The position numbers were made by a program, and so were the translations under genes. The notes beneath the pieces are model-generated. The model made no database searches, was not told the DNA's origin, and saw only the letters and a list, made by a program, of their open reading frames with translations. A stretch of 28,554 nt of DNA. It comes from a virus. Every line of letters starts with the position of its first letter. Position 1 is the first letter of the stretch. Location of the stretch: positions 1 through 28,554 of the IMG/VR virus record IMGVR_UViG_3300029309_000242. One strand, 5' to 3'. Of the stretch, positions 6,454 to 12,959 are shown one piece after another.

Positions 6454-7473
6454 ATGTGCTTAATAATACACAAACCAAACAAAGATGCCATCATCCCTGA
6501 CCACATCATCGACAACGCAGAAACAATCAATCCAGATGGTTTCGGTATTGTCTTTACCGATAACAACCAATGTGTCCGTACTATGGACTATAACCAAGCT
6601 AGAGAGCTTATACTATCAGAACGTCCATTCGTTGCTCATTATCGTTATGCAACACGCGGCGCTGTAGACAAAGCTACTTGTCATCCATACCACATCGACA
6701 GTTACGTACGTTTATTCAGTAACGGTACTGTTGCTGACCTTGGTGACAAGAACACATGCGACACGCTTGTTGTATCTAAAATGCTCAAGCGTATACCTAA
6801 CGAGCACTGGAATGACGTACTAGATATGACCGAGACACGGTTTGCTATCACGTATCCAGACGGTAGTGTTACACGTCACGGTACTTGGCACGAAAAAGAC
6901 GGTGTGTTCTATTCCAAAAACAACTGCTTCCATACACGTAAGTCTACCATCGGTTACCACTACGGTACATCAAACTACAACAAAAAGTGGTACGACTTCG
7001 ACTACACCGACGACCGCTACTGTTACACCGATAACGCGTTCGAGCTTGACGACTATCCTATGTCTGACACCACAAGTGTATACGATACAATATCTCCTCA
7101 AACATATTATGACTGGAGCGGTGTCGACCTTGTAGCAGTCTACGGTACACTCAAATCAGACAAACACAATCACTGTCTGCTACTAGACGCTATCTTCCTT
7201 GGCAAAGGCAAAACCGTTAACAAGTATGCCATGCAAGAATCAGGTATACCTTACGTTTACGAACACATACACCGTGACCAAATCACAGTAGAAGTATACG
7301 AGATTCCTAACCAAACTATCAAAGATGACCTCGACCGTCTTGAGTCACATCCAACATTCTATGAGCGCAAGCTCACAGACATCGAACTAGACGACGGTAG
7401 TGTCCGCACCTGCTGGCTCTACTTCATACAACAAGAACCAATAGAAAATATGGAATATATACACACGTACTGA
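6454..7473 (+). CDS. class II glutamine amidotransferase fused to a gamma-glutamylcyclotransferase-like domain
   Basis: The 339-residue protein begins Met-Cys, so removal of Met would expose Cys2 as the N-terminal nucleophile of class II amidotransferases. Matching motifs are NPDGFGI (26-32), HYRYATRG (62-69), HPYHI (77-81), NGTVADLG (90-97) and CDT (102-104). Residues 225-325 form a second domain with VYGTLKSDKH (229-238), VEVYEI (279-284, Glu280 where the family has its key glutamate) and LDRLESHPTFYERK (293-306), typical of AIG2/GGCT proteins that cyclise gamma-glutamyl amines to 5-oxoproline. The linker (about 145-222) is Tyr/Asp rich. It follows the amidoligase gene by 12 nt. The first domain could feed ammonia or cleave glutamine, the ligase could build an amide, and the last domain could trim or recycle gamma-glutamyl products; the substrate is unknown. 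Confidence 0.8.
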   Translation: MCLIIHKPNKDAIIPDHIIDNAETINPDGFGIVFTDNNQCVRTMDYNQARELILSERPFVAHYRYATRGAVDKATCHPYHIDSYVRLFSNGTVADLGDKNTCDTLVVSKMLKRIPNEHWNDVLDMTETRFAITYPDGSVTRHGTWHEKDGVFYSKNNCFHTRKSTIGYHYGTSNYNKKWYDFDYTDDRYCYTDNAFELDDYPMSDTTSVYDTISPQTYYDWSGVDLVAVYGTLKSDKHNHCLLLDAIFLGKGKTVNKYAMQESGIPYVYEHIHRDQITVEVYEIPNQTIKDDLDRLESHPTFYERKLTDIELDDGSVRTCWLYFIQQEPIENMEYIHTY

Positions 7474-7557
7474 CCTATGCTTAGGCTACACACTAGTCGC
7501 TATCAATACGATACTATTCATTATTATCCTATATCTTAGCGCTACATAACACACACA

Positions 7558-7588
7558 AGCTCACAGATAACCTCTGTGGGCTTTTTTT
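7558..7588 (+). terminator. Rho-independent terminator ending the early operon
   Basis: AGCTCACAG (7558-7566) pairs with CTGTGGGCT (7574-7582) in a 9-bp stem with one U-G pair, loop ATAACCT, followed by seven T. It lies 85 nt after the amidotransferase gene and separates the early operon from the integrase region. Confidence 0.8.
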
Positions 7589-7660
7589 ATATTATTCCAA
7601 AACAACTTTGTTTTTACCTTGCACTCGTCGCTATCTTGCCCACCACTATCACGTTTGACC

Positions 7661-7700
7661 ATTTTTTATGCAAAGCGCTTATTTTTTATGCAAAACGCTT
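7661..7700. repeat. two tandem 20-bp direct repeats, possible operator
   Basis: Bases 7661-7680 and 7681-7700 are the same 20-mer (ATTTTTTATGCAAAGCGCTT) except for one base (G to A at the fifteenth position); the next bases (ATTTTTT) begin a partial third copy. Exact 20-nt spacing puts the copies about two helical turns apart. They lie upstream of the integrase unit and overlap a TTGACC hexamer at about 7656, so they could bind a regulator. Confidence 0.6.
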
Positions 7701-7840
7701 ATTTTTTTTTATGTGTTATATTATATCAAATCCCCTGCAAATCTTATGTAATCCGTCGTCAAAGTTCACGTAACGGAAAGCTTGCATTTGTTATACTTTT
7801 TTCTTGCGTTGTTTTGCAAACCTGTGATTCTATTTGGACT

Positions 7841-8059
7841 ATGACTAAATCACACACAAGAAATAAAGATATACGCAACTTATACCGCGCCGTTCCCTTT
7901 GAGGTAAAAGTTCAAACGCTAACTATGTGGGAACGTGAAACAAGAAAACTCGTCGACGAAGCTCACGCCACGTTTTGGATGAAAAGAAATATAAAAGCCC
8001 CTTGGGTTTCAGCAGAAACTATGGGTGCTTTCGATTTGCCAAGAGAGGAGGCAATATAA
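7841..8059 (+). CDS. small basic protein coupled to integrase, possible excisionase or regulator
   Basis: The 72-residue protein from ATG 7841 reads MTKSHTRNKDIRNLYRAVPFEVKVQ, then KLVDEAHATFWMKRNIKAPWVSAETMGAFDLPREEAI. It is basic in the N-terminal half and mostly helical by eye. The frame is open further upstream, but that part is low-complexity, Phe/Cys-rich and unlike protein, so 7841 is preferred. The stop shares its last A with the integrase start (TAATG), and the integrase ribosome site lies within its last codons. Recombination directionality factors and small regulators often sit beside integrases, but no family is recognised. Confidence 0.6.
   Translation: MTKSHTRNKDIRNLYRAVPFEVKVQTLTMWERETRKLVDEAHATFWMKRNIKAPWVSAETMGAFDLPREEAI
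8046..8051 (+). promoter_or_regulatory. strong ribosome binding site for integrase
   Basis: AGGAGG lies 7 nt before ATG 8059. It decides the integrase start over an in-frame ATG at 7975, and it stands out because most genes in this window have no recognisable Shine-Dalgarno sequence. Confidence 0.75.
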
Positions 8060-9066
8060 TGAGTGTACGTCATAACGGAAACAAGTTTATGGCTGACTTT
8101 ATGTCAAATGGAGTTCGATACCGTAAACAATTTCACACAACAGAGGAGGCCGAAGCTTGGGAAGCTGAGCTTAAAAAGCGCATACGTCTTAAAATACCTT
8201 ATCAAGAACTACTGGATACCAAAGACGGTAGGATTACTATTGATGAGCTACTTACTAAGACCTTTGTGCGTTACTGGGAAGACACTGCTAACGAGTCTAC
8301 TCAGCTTGGCAACATACGTCTTATCAATGAGTTCTTTGGTGCCAACCAGTCTGTAGATAAAATAGATACATCGGCTCTTGATGAGTTCATAGGCTCTATG
8401 GAACGCAAAGGGTTAGCCGCCTCAACCATAAACGGTCGTCTAGCAACAATCAGCAAAGCACTTACATACGCACAAGACAGAGGCTACATAAACACACGAC
8501 CCAAGATTGAACGTAAAAAAGTAAGCAACCAACGCCTGCGCTTTTTTACTGAAGAAGAAGAGTACGAAATGCTTGAAGCTTTACGTGCTGACGGTCGCAA
8601 TCACTTTGCACACTTTGTGGAGTGGAGCATCGACACAGGTCTGCGTCCTATCGAGTCACGCAATGTGCCTCAGACTGCCATTCGTGAAGATGATGAGCTC
8701 GGCTACCTTATTGACCTACGTAAAACCAAGAACGCTTATCCACGTACTATTCCTCTAACCAAGAGAGCACACTTCGCATTTACTTACTTGTCTGCAACTG
8801 AGTACATGCCATTCGCTCAGTTCACCGAAAGTAACATTCGAAAGAACTGGAGGTTTGTTCGTGAGGTAATGGCTGACCCAGACCCAGAGTTTGTGTTCTA
8901 TCTCACACGTCATACCTGTGCGTCACGTTTAGTCCAACGCAATGTACCACTTCATGTGGTCAAAGAGTGGATGGGACATCGTACGTATGAGATGACATTG
9001 AGATACGCCAAACTTACGCCAAGGAATTTTCTTGACGCCAAGGTCGCTTTGGAGCAAGCTCTCTAA
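8059..9066 (+). CDS. int: tyrosine-type site-specific integrase
   Basis: The 335-residue protein (from ATG 8059) starts with a small domain reading MSVRHNGNKFMADFMSNGVRYRKQFHTTEEAEAW in pieces, the beta-sheet arm-binding domain of phage integrases, then a core-binding helical domain (about 85-165). The catalytic domain carries the family set: Arg in DTGLRPIESR, Lys in LRKTKNAYPRTIPL, His-x-x-Arg in LTRHTCASR, His in WMGHRTYEM and the nucleophilic Tyr in TLRYAKLTP near the C-terminus. It should recombine the phage attP at 9408-9463, about 340 nt downstream, with a host tRNA gene. It is translationally coupled to the small gene upstream. All catalytic residues are present, so it is probably active. 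Confidence 0.95.
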   Translation: MSVRHNGNKFMADFMSNGVRYRKQFHTTEEAEAWEAELKKRIRLKIPYQELLDTKDGRITIDELLTKTFVRYWEDTANESTQLGNIRLINEFFGANQSVDKIDTSALDEFIGSMERKGLAASTINGRLATISKALTYAQDRGYINTRPKIERKKVSNQRLRFFTEEEEYEMLEALRADGRNHFAHFVEWSIDTGLRPIESRNVPQTAIREDDELGYLIDLRKTKNAYPRTIPLTKRAHFAFTYLSATEYMPFAQFTESNIRKNWRFVREVMADPDPEFVFYLTRHTCASRLVQRNVPLHVVKEWMGHRTYEMTLRYAKLTPRNFLDAKVALEQAL

Positions 9067-9110
9067 CTTTATGAGAACATCAACAATACTAACTAAACTA
9101 TCTAAAAAAT

Positions 9111-9302
9111 ATGGCATCAAACCAAGTAAAGCACTCACTGTTCAAACCAGACGTAGAAGCCGTTCTAACAAGAGGGCTAAACGCAATGACAAAGGCATGT
9201 GACTCGTTATCTAAGCAAAATGAGGAGTTACTCAAAGATATTGAGGGACTCAAACGTAAGATTGAGCGCCTTCAAGAGCGAGTAATCATCGATAATAAGT
9301 GA
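9111..9302 (+). CDS. small coiled-coil protein between integrase and attP
   Basis: The 63-residue protein starts MASNQVKHSLFKPDVEAVLTRGLNAM and ends in a heptad-patterned helix (LSKQNEELLKDIEGLKRKIERLQERV, Leu/Ile every three to four residues), a likely dimerising coiled coil. No function is recognised. A small DNA-binding partner of the integrase or a structural accessory is possible. An overlapping frame from ATG 9071 encodes a 43-residue Arg-rich peptide, which seems less likely to be real. The context AAAAAATATGG has no Shine-Dalgarno sequence. Confidence 0.55.
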   Translation: MASNQVKHSLFKPDVEAVLTRGLNAMTKACDSLSKQNEELLKDIEGLKRKIERLQERVIIDNK

Positions 9303-9317
9303 CAATACACTGACAAA
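9298..9317 (+). repeat. putative integrase arm-binding repeat, left
   Basis: AGTGACAATACACTGACAAA consists of two GTGACAA/CTGACAA half sites and is the same as 9555-9574 except at two central bases. The two copies flank the tRNA-like attP core, one on each side. Confidence 0.6.
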
Positions 9318-9337
9318 CTACGTCACCACTAGCATTT

Positions 9338-9350
9338 AGTGACAAATTAC
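9338..9350 (+). repeat. additional half-site of the arm repeat
   Basis: AGTGACAAATTAC repeats the AGTGACAA half site between the left arm repeat and the attP core. Confidence 0.45.
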
Positions 9351-9407
9351 TTAAAAATACTAAAAATTATACAATCGTAAATAATGTTTTAGATTCAATA
9401 AGTTAAG

Positions 9408-9463
9408 TGGTGGGCGACCTAGGAATCGAACCTAGCGTGCGTCTCCGCGAGGGAGTTACAGTC
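9408..9463 (-). other. attP: phage attachment site attP: 3' half of a tRNA gene (best read as tRNA-Tyr, GTA)
   Basis: Read on the minus strand, these 56 bases form the 3' half of a tRNA: anticodon loop CTGTAAC (9461-9455) with anticodon GTA, 3' anticodon-stem strand TCCCT (9454-9450), a long variable arm containing GCG-GAGA-CGC, a T arm CTAGG-TTCGATT-CCTAG (9435-9419), acceptor strand GTCGCCC (9418-9412), discriminator A and an encoded CCA (9410-9408). GTA plus a long variable arm point to bacterial tRNA-Tyr. No matching 5' half follows: the next bases break the anticodon stem and there is no GGGCGAC. Integrases commonly use the 3' half of a tRNA as core, which restores the host gene after integration. 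The core lies between integrase and RNA polymerase. Confidence 0.85.
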
Positions 9464-9554
9464 TTTCGCAAAAAGCAAATTGACGTAAGTCGTTGATTTT
9501 TTAGGTAATAATTTCAAACACATATCCGTTGCTGACAGCAGTTTTATATTGCGC

Positions 9555-9574
9555 AGTGACAATTTACTGACAAA
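9555..9574 (+). repeat. putative integrase arm-binding repeat, right
   Basis: AGTGACAATTTACTGACAAA matches the left arm repeat at 18 of 20 bases and lies 92 nt on the other side of the core, ending 9 nt before the RNA polymerase ATG. Integrase bound here could also affect transcription or translation of that gene. Confidence 0.6.
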
Positions 9575-9583
9575 TATTTGAGC

Positions 9584-11995
9584 ATGAGCGAGTTAACACA
9601 AGCGGAGTTAAACGAGGACATGACCACACTAGGCGTAGGAAGATACCGAGCCAAGGTCGAGTCCGCTAAAGCTCGTGGGGCTGAACTACAGACGCCCTAT
9701 GGTCAACGCTTAATGCGAGCCGCTCTACCTGCCCTCAACAAATCAATTAAGGACTGGCAGGAGTCTCTATCTAAAGTAGATAATAAAGCACGATTCCAGA
9801 TAGAGACGCAAGACCTAGACCCCAAGGTTCTCAGCTTTCTTTCAATTAAAGGTCTGCTTGACTGCATCACACAAAAGAAAACACTAGCAAGTGCTTCTAT
9901 TTTCTTAGGCAAGATGATTGAGGATGAATTGCGCTGTCGCTTTCTAATCGAAAATAATGAAGAGAAAGGGCAGGGTATCATTCTTGGTGCTGTAAGACGC
10001 AAAGGTACAGCCGCAAAAACTAGGCACATACGCTCTTCAATGAAACACGAGGCTGAGAAGGGCTTAATGGAAGCTTGGGAACCTTGGGCTCACAGGGATA
10101 AGCTCAACATGGGCTTAATTATGACTGAGCTTGTTCGTGTATCCACTAATCTTATCGAATATACTTACATTCTTGAGAAGAGCCGTAAACGTCCTACACG
10201 TTACATCAGTGCGACTAAAGAAACTCTCCAATGGATTGAGGAGTTCAATGACCACCGAGAGTTTATAGAACCATTCTGGCTACCCACAGTAGAACTACCT
10301 GCCAGTTGGACAAACATTTGGGATGGAGGATATGACCACCAAGAATCCTACCTTCCAAAAGTTCCTTTTATCAAAACAAACAACATGGACTACCTTCGGT
10401 CTATTGAAGGCTCTTTGCCTGAACCGATGGAAGCAACAAACCTAATCCAGCAGACGCCTTGGGCAATCAACAGCAAGGTTCTGCATGCGATGGAGTGGTG
10501 TTGGGAAAATAATGTCATAGTGGACGGTCTTCCTAGCCGTGAACAGGAGGAGCTTCCTCCCATCCCTATTGACTTTAAAACCAATAAAAAGGCTAACACC
10601 ACTTGGAGAAGGCAGGCGGCTAAAGTTTATAACTCACGGCTCTCTAACACCAGCCGTCGCCTTCTTGTTTCTAAAATTTTATACGTCGCGAAGAAGCTGG
10701 CTGGTAACCGTTTCTTTTACCCCTCGCACGTAGACTTTCGTGGGCGTGTTTATAATATACCTGCATTTCTTGGTATCCAAGGCCCAGACATCAGCCGTGG
10801 TTTACTACACTTCCACCGTTCAGAGCGTATCAAGACTGACGAAGATGTAAGATGGTTAGCTATTCAAGGGGCTAACACTTTTGGTAACGACAAGATTACA
10901 CTAGACGAGCGAGTAGAGTGGGCTGAGAGCTTTGCTAAGGAAGCCATCGCCATCCACGACAGTCCCACTACTAATCTTATGTGGATGGAGGCTGATGACC
11001 CCTTCCAGTTCCTTGCTTGGTGCTTTGAGTGGGGACAGCTACGCAAGACAGGTAAGCTTCAAACACAGCTACCTATAAATTTAGATGCCTCGAACAATGG
11101 GCTACAAATTTTATCTATGCTGATGAGGGACGAATATGGAGCCAAGGCAACAAATGTTCTCGCAAGTGACGTTCCTCAAGATATTTACAGAGTTGTCTCT
11201 GACTCCATCTTAGAAAAACTAAAAGCAGACACACATCCGTACGCCCAGAAATGGATTGAGTTTGGTATCAATCGTAAGTTAGCCAAGCGTCCTACAATGG
11301 TATGGCCTTACGGTGGTACGTTCTATTCTTGTCGTGACTATGTCGATGAATGGTATCAAGACACCCTACGTAAGACTAGATGCAATAACCCCTTTACGGA
11401 TGATGAACGTTACAAAGTTACTGGTTACCTCAGTAAGCTAACGTGGGCTTCAATAAACGAAGTACTAGACAAGCCAAAGGACTGTATGCAGTGGTTGCAG
11501 TCCTGCGCTAAAAAGCTGGCAGAACACGGAAAGCCTGTAAGCTGGGTGACTCCTTCAGGTTTCCCTGTTCTCCAAAGTTACCACAAAACTACAAGCCAGA
11601 ATGTTAATACCAACATAAGTGGACAAGCAACTTACGTAAAATGGTATAGCGATGACGAAGCAATAAGTCCTCGCAAGCAGAAGTCAGGCATCAGTCCAAA
11701 TTATGTCCACTCACTAGATGCTAGTTGTCTGACCAAGACAGTAATTCAATGCAACAGAGAAGGAATATGGGACTTTGCCATGATACACGACAGCTATGGA
11801 ACACATTCTACAAACTGCCCCAAGTTAAATAAAATTTTAAGAAGTGAATATTTAAATGTTTTTGAGGTTGACCAGTTGGACATTCTTCTACAGCAATTAA
11901 ATGAATTAAACCCAGAAATAGATTTTCCAGAAATTCCAGAATACGGAAACGCCGACATCTCAGAGGTGTTGGAGAGTAAATATTTCTTCTCCTAA
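9584..11995 (+). CDS. single-subunit DNA-dependent RNA polymerase (T7 gp1-like)
   Basis: The protein is 803 residues from ATG 9584 (805 if the in-frame TTG at 9578 is used); T7 polymerase has 883. Conserved motifs in order are DFRGRVYNIPAFLGIQGPD (about 385-405), motif A LDASNNGLQ with the catalytic Asp (about 500), motif B LAKRPTMVWPYGG (about 565-578), SGISPNYVHSLDASCLTKTV (about 705-725) and motif C MIHDSYGTH with the second catalytic Asp (about 735). The region before SGISPNYVHS corresponds to the promoter specificity loop of T7 polymerase. It should transcribe the replication and virion genes from phage promoters such as the SP6-like sites at 3415-3460. The gene follows attP directly and lacks a Shine-Dalgarno sequence. 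Confidence 0.95.
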   Translation: MSELTQAELNEDMTTLGVGRYRAKVESAKARGAELQTPYGQRLMRAALPALNKSIKDWQESLSKVDNKARFQIETQDLDPKVLSFLSIKGLLDCITQKKTLASASIFLGKMIEDELRCRFLIENNEEKGQGIILGAVRRKGTAAKTRHIRSSMKHEAEKGLMEAWEPWAHRDKLNMGLIMTELVRVSTNLIEYTYILEKSRKRPTRYISATKETLQWIEEFNDHREFIEPFWLPTVELPASWTNIWDGGYDHQESYLPKVPFIKTNNMDYLRSIEGSLPEPMEATNLIQQTPWAINSKVLHAMEWCWENNVIVDGLPSREQEELPPIPIDFKTNKKANTTWRRQAAKVYNSRLSNTSRRLLVSKILYVAKKLAGNRFFYPSHVDFRGRVYNIPAFLGIQGPDISRGLLHFHRSERIKTDEDVRWLAIQGANTFGNDKITLDERVEWAESFAKEAIAIHDSPTTNLMWMEADDPFQFLAWCFEWGQLRKTGKLQTQLPINLDASNNGLQILSMLMRDEYGAKATNVLASDVPQDIYRVVSDSILEKLKADTHPYAQKWIEFGINRKLAKRPTMVWPYGGTFYSCRDYVDEWYQDTLRKTRCNNPFTDDERYKVTGYLSKLTWASINEVLDKPKDCMQWLQSCAKKLAEHGKPVSWVTPSGFPVLQSYHKTTSQNVNTNISGQATYVKWYSDDEAISPRKQKSGISPNYVHSLDASCLTKTVIQCNREGIWDFAMIHDSYGTHSTNCPKLNKILRSEYLNVFEVDQLDILLQQLNELNPEIDFPEIPEYGNADISEVLESKYFFS

Positions 11996-12025
11996 CGGAG
12001 CAAACATAACCAAAAGTAAAATAAA

Positions 12026-12613
12026 ATGAGTAAAGTACTGACAACACCAAAGGGTACAGCAGTGTACCCACGCCTAAAAGAACCAGACACGAAGTTCAAC
12101 GCCGACGGAGTTTACAACTGTAAGCTTCACGTAAGCGAAGAAGACTTCAATGTCTTTAGTAAACAAGTATCCGAGATTGTAGACAAAGACTACGATGCGG
12201 AATGCAAAATAAAGGGCAAGAAGCTCAAGCAAAGCGACAAGCCACCTCTACGCATAACTGCGGAAGGCGACTATGAAATATACGCTAAGCAAGTAGCAAA
12301 ACGTCAAACTAGGAAAGGACTATTAGAGTTCACTGTTCCTATCTTTGATTCAAAAGGAAACCGAGTAGAGAACGTTCCTAACATTGGGAGTGGTTCAAAA
12401 GTTAAGTTAAGTGTCGAGGTATATACTTGGTACTCTGACCTACAAGGTTTCGGTTACACACTCCGCTTAAAAGCGGCTCAACTCCTCGAACTAATGGAAT
12501 ACTCAAGTGGGGGCTCAGTCTTCGGAAAGGAAGAAGGCTCTTACATAGATGATGGCGAATCCTTGGATACAGCGTTCACGGAAGAAGAAGCCCCGTCGGG
12601 CATCGGATTCTAA
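12026..12613 (+). CDS. single-stranded DNA-binding protein (T7 gp2.5-like)
   Basis: The 195-residue protein begins MSKVLTTPKGTAVYPRLKEPDTKFNADGVY, the opening typical of gp2.5-like SSBs in T7-type phages, followed by an OB-fold-like beta-rich body (KLHVSEEDF, LEFTVPIFDSKG, KLSVEVYTWYSDLQGFGYTLRL). The last 35 residues are acidic and end in Phe (EEEAPSGIGF); the acidic, Phe-ended tail of T7 gp2.5 binds the phage DNA polymerase and helicase. It follows the RNA polymerase gene by 30 nt and its end overlaps the endonuclease I gene by 65 nt in another frame, so the acidic tail shares DNA with the start of the endonuclease. Confidence 0.88.
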   Translation: MSKVLTTPKGTAVYPRLKEPDTKFNADGVYNCKLHVSEEDFNVFSKQVSEIVDKDYDAECKIKGKKLKQSDKPPLRITAEGDYEIYAKQVAKRQTRKGLLEFTVPIFDSKGNRVENVPNIGSGSKVKLSVEVYTWYSDLQGFGYTLRLKAAQLLELMEYSSGGSVFGKEEGSYIDDGESLDTAFTEEEAPSGIGF

Positions 12614-12959
12614 GTATCGTTCTCGCTTCGAAGCACAACTTGCTCTCACCCTACAAAGGGTGGGGGCGACCTTCGACTACGAAAGTATGAAGGTGAAATA
12701 CACGAAGGAAGCTACGTACACCCCAGACTTCATATTGCCTAATGGCATTATCATTGAAGCTAAAGGTTACTGGATACCTTCCGATAGAACCAAGCACCTA
12801 CGGGTGCGAGAATGTAACCCAGAACTGGACATAAGATTTTGTTTTCAGAACGCACACAACACACTCAACAAAAAGAGCAAGACCACATATGCGGACTGGT
12901 GCGACAAGCACGAGTTTCTGTGGGCTCACAAAACAATACCAATAGAATGGACACACTAA
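12549..12959 (+). CDS. endonuclease I, Holliday junction resolvase (T7 gp3-like)
   Basis: The 136-residue protein has the PD-(D/E)xK active site of T7 endonuclease I: Glu in SRFEAQL, then TPDFILPNGIIIEAKGYW with Asp, Glu and Lys correctly spaced, and DRTKHLRVRECNPELDIRF downstream, as in the T7 family (149 residues). It resolves branched DNA before packaging and helps degrade host DNA. Two adjacent ATGs (12549, 12552) could start it. The basic N-terminus (QRSRKKKPRRAS) is encoded within the SSB gene, and its end overlaps the primase-helicase start by 13 nt. Confidence 0.92.
   Translation: MMANPWIQRSRKKKPRRASDSKYRSRFEAQLALTLQRVGATFDYESMKVKYTKEATYTPDFILPNGIIIEAKGYWIPSDRTKHLRVRECNPELDIRFCFQNAHNTLNKKSKTTYADWCDKHEFLWAHKTIPIEWTH

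Larger units (their letters stand above)
7474..7840 (+). other. 367-nt intergenic region before the lysogeny genes
   Basis: It holds a Rho-independent terminator (7558-7588), then an AT-rich stretch with two tandem 20-bp repeats (7661-7700), a run of T (7702-7710) and several TATAAT-like hexamers (for example TATATT near 7725 and TATACT near 7792), none with a convincing -35. The long open frame that runs through it becomes a believable gene only from ATG 7841. This is the likely control region for the integrase transcript. Confidence 0.5.

Noticed and set aside
7445-7549. Frame after the amidotransferase gene coding a hydrophobic, membrane-helix-like peptide (GYTLVAINTILFIIILYL)
   Set aside because: No ATG, GTG or TTG start is available in the frame. 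It would need a frameshift from the upstream gene or a rare start, for which there is no clear slippery site.
7619-7840. Upstream extension of the 72-residue gene before integrase
   Set aside because: The extension runs through the tandem repeats and T-runs, is Phe/Cys-rich and has no ribosome site; ATG 7841 is the first sensible start.
7975-8058. Longer N-terminus for integrase from ATG 7975
   Set aside because: AGGAGG with 7-nt spacing before ATG 8059 and the domain start at MSVRHNG decide for 8059.
9071-9202. 43-residue Arg-rich peptide in another frame after integrase
   Set aside because: It overlaps the 63-residue coiled-coil gene, which has better protein character; only one is likely real.
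9408-9500. A complete functional tRNA gene
   Set aside because: Only the 3' half is present. The bases beyond the anticodon loop break the stem, and no 5' acceptor strand GGGCGAC or D arm follows, so it is an attachment site.
9298-9574. GTGACAA repeats as phage RNA polymerase promoters
   Set aside because: They share only GTGACA with the SP6-like sites and lack CACTAAAGG; the paired placement around attP fits integrase arm sites better.
12839-12946. Longer N-terminus for the primase-helicase
   Set aside because: The extra 36 residues lie inside the endonuclease I gene and precede the natural start just before the zinc-binding Cys pairs.
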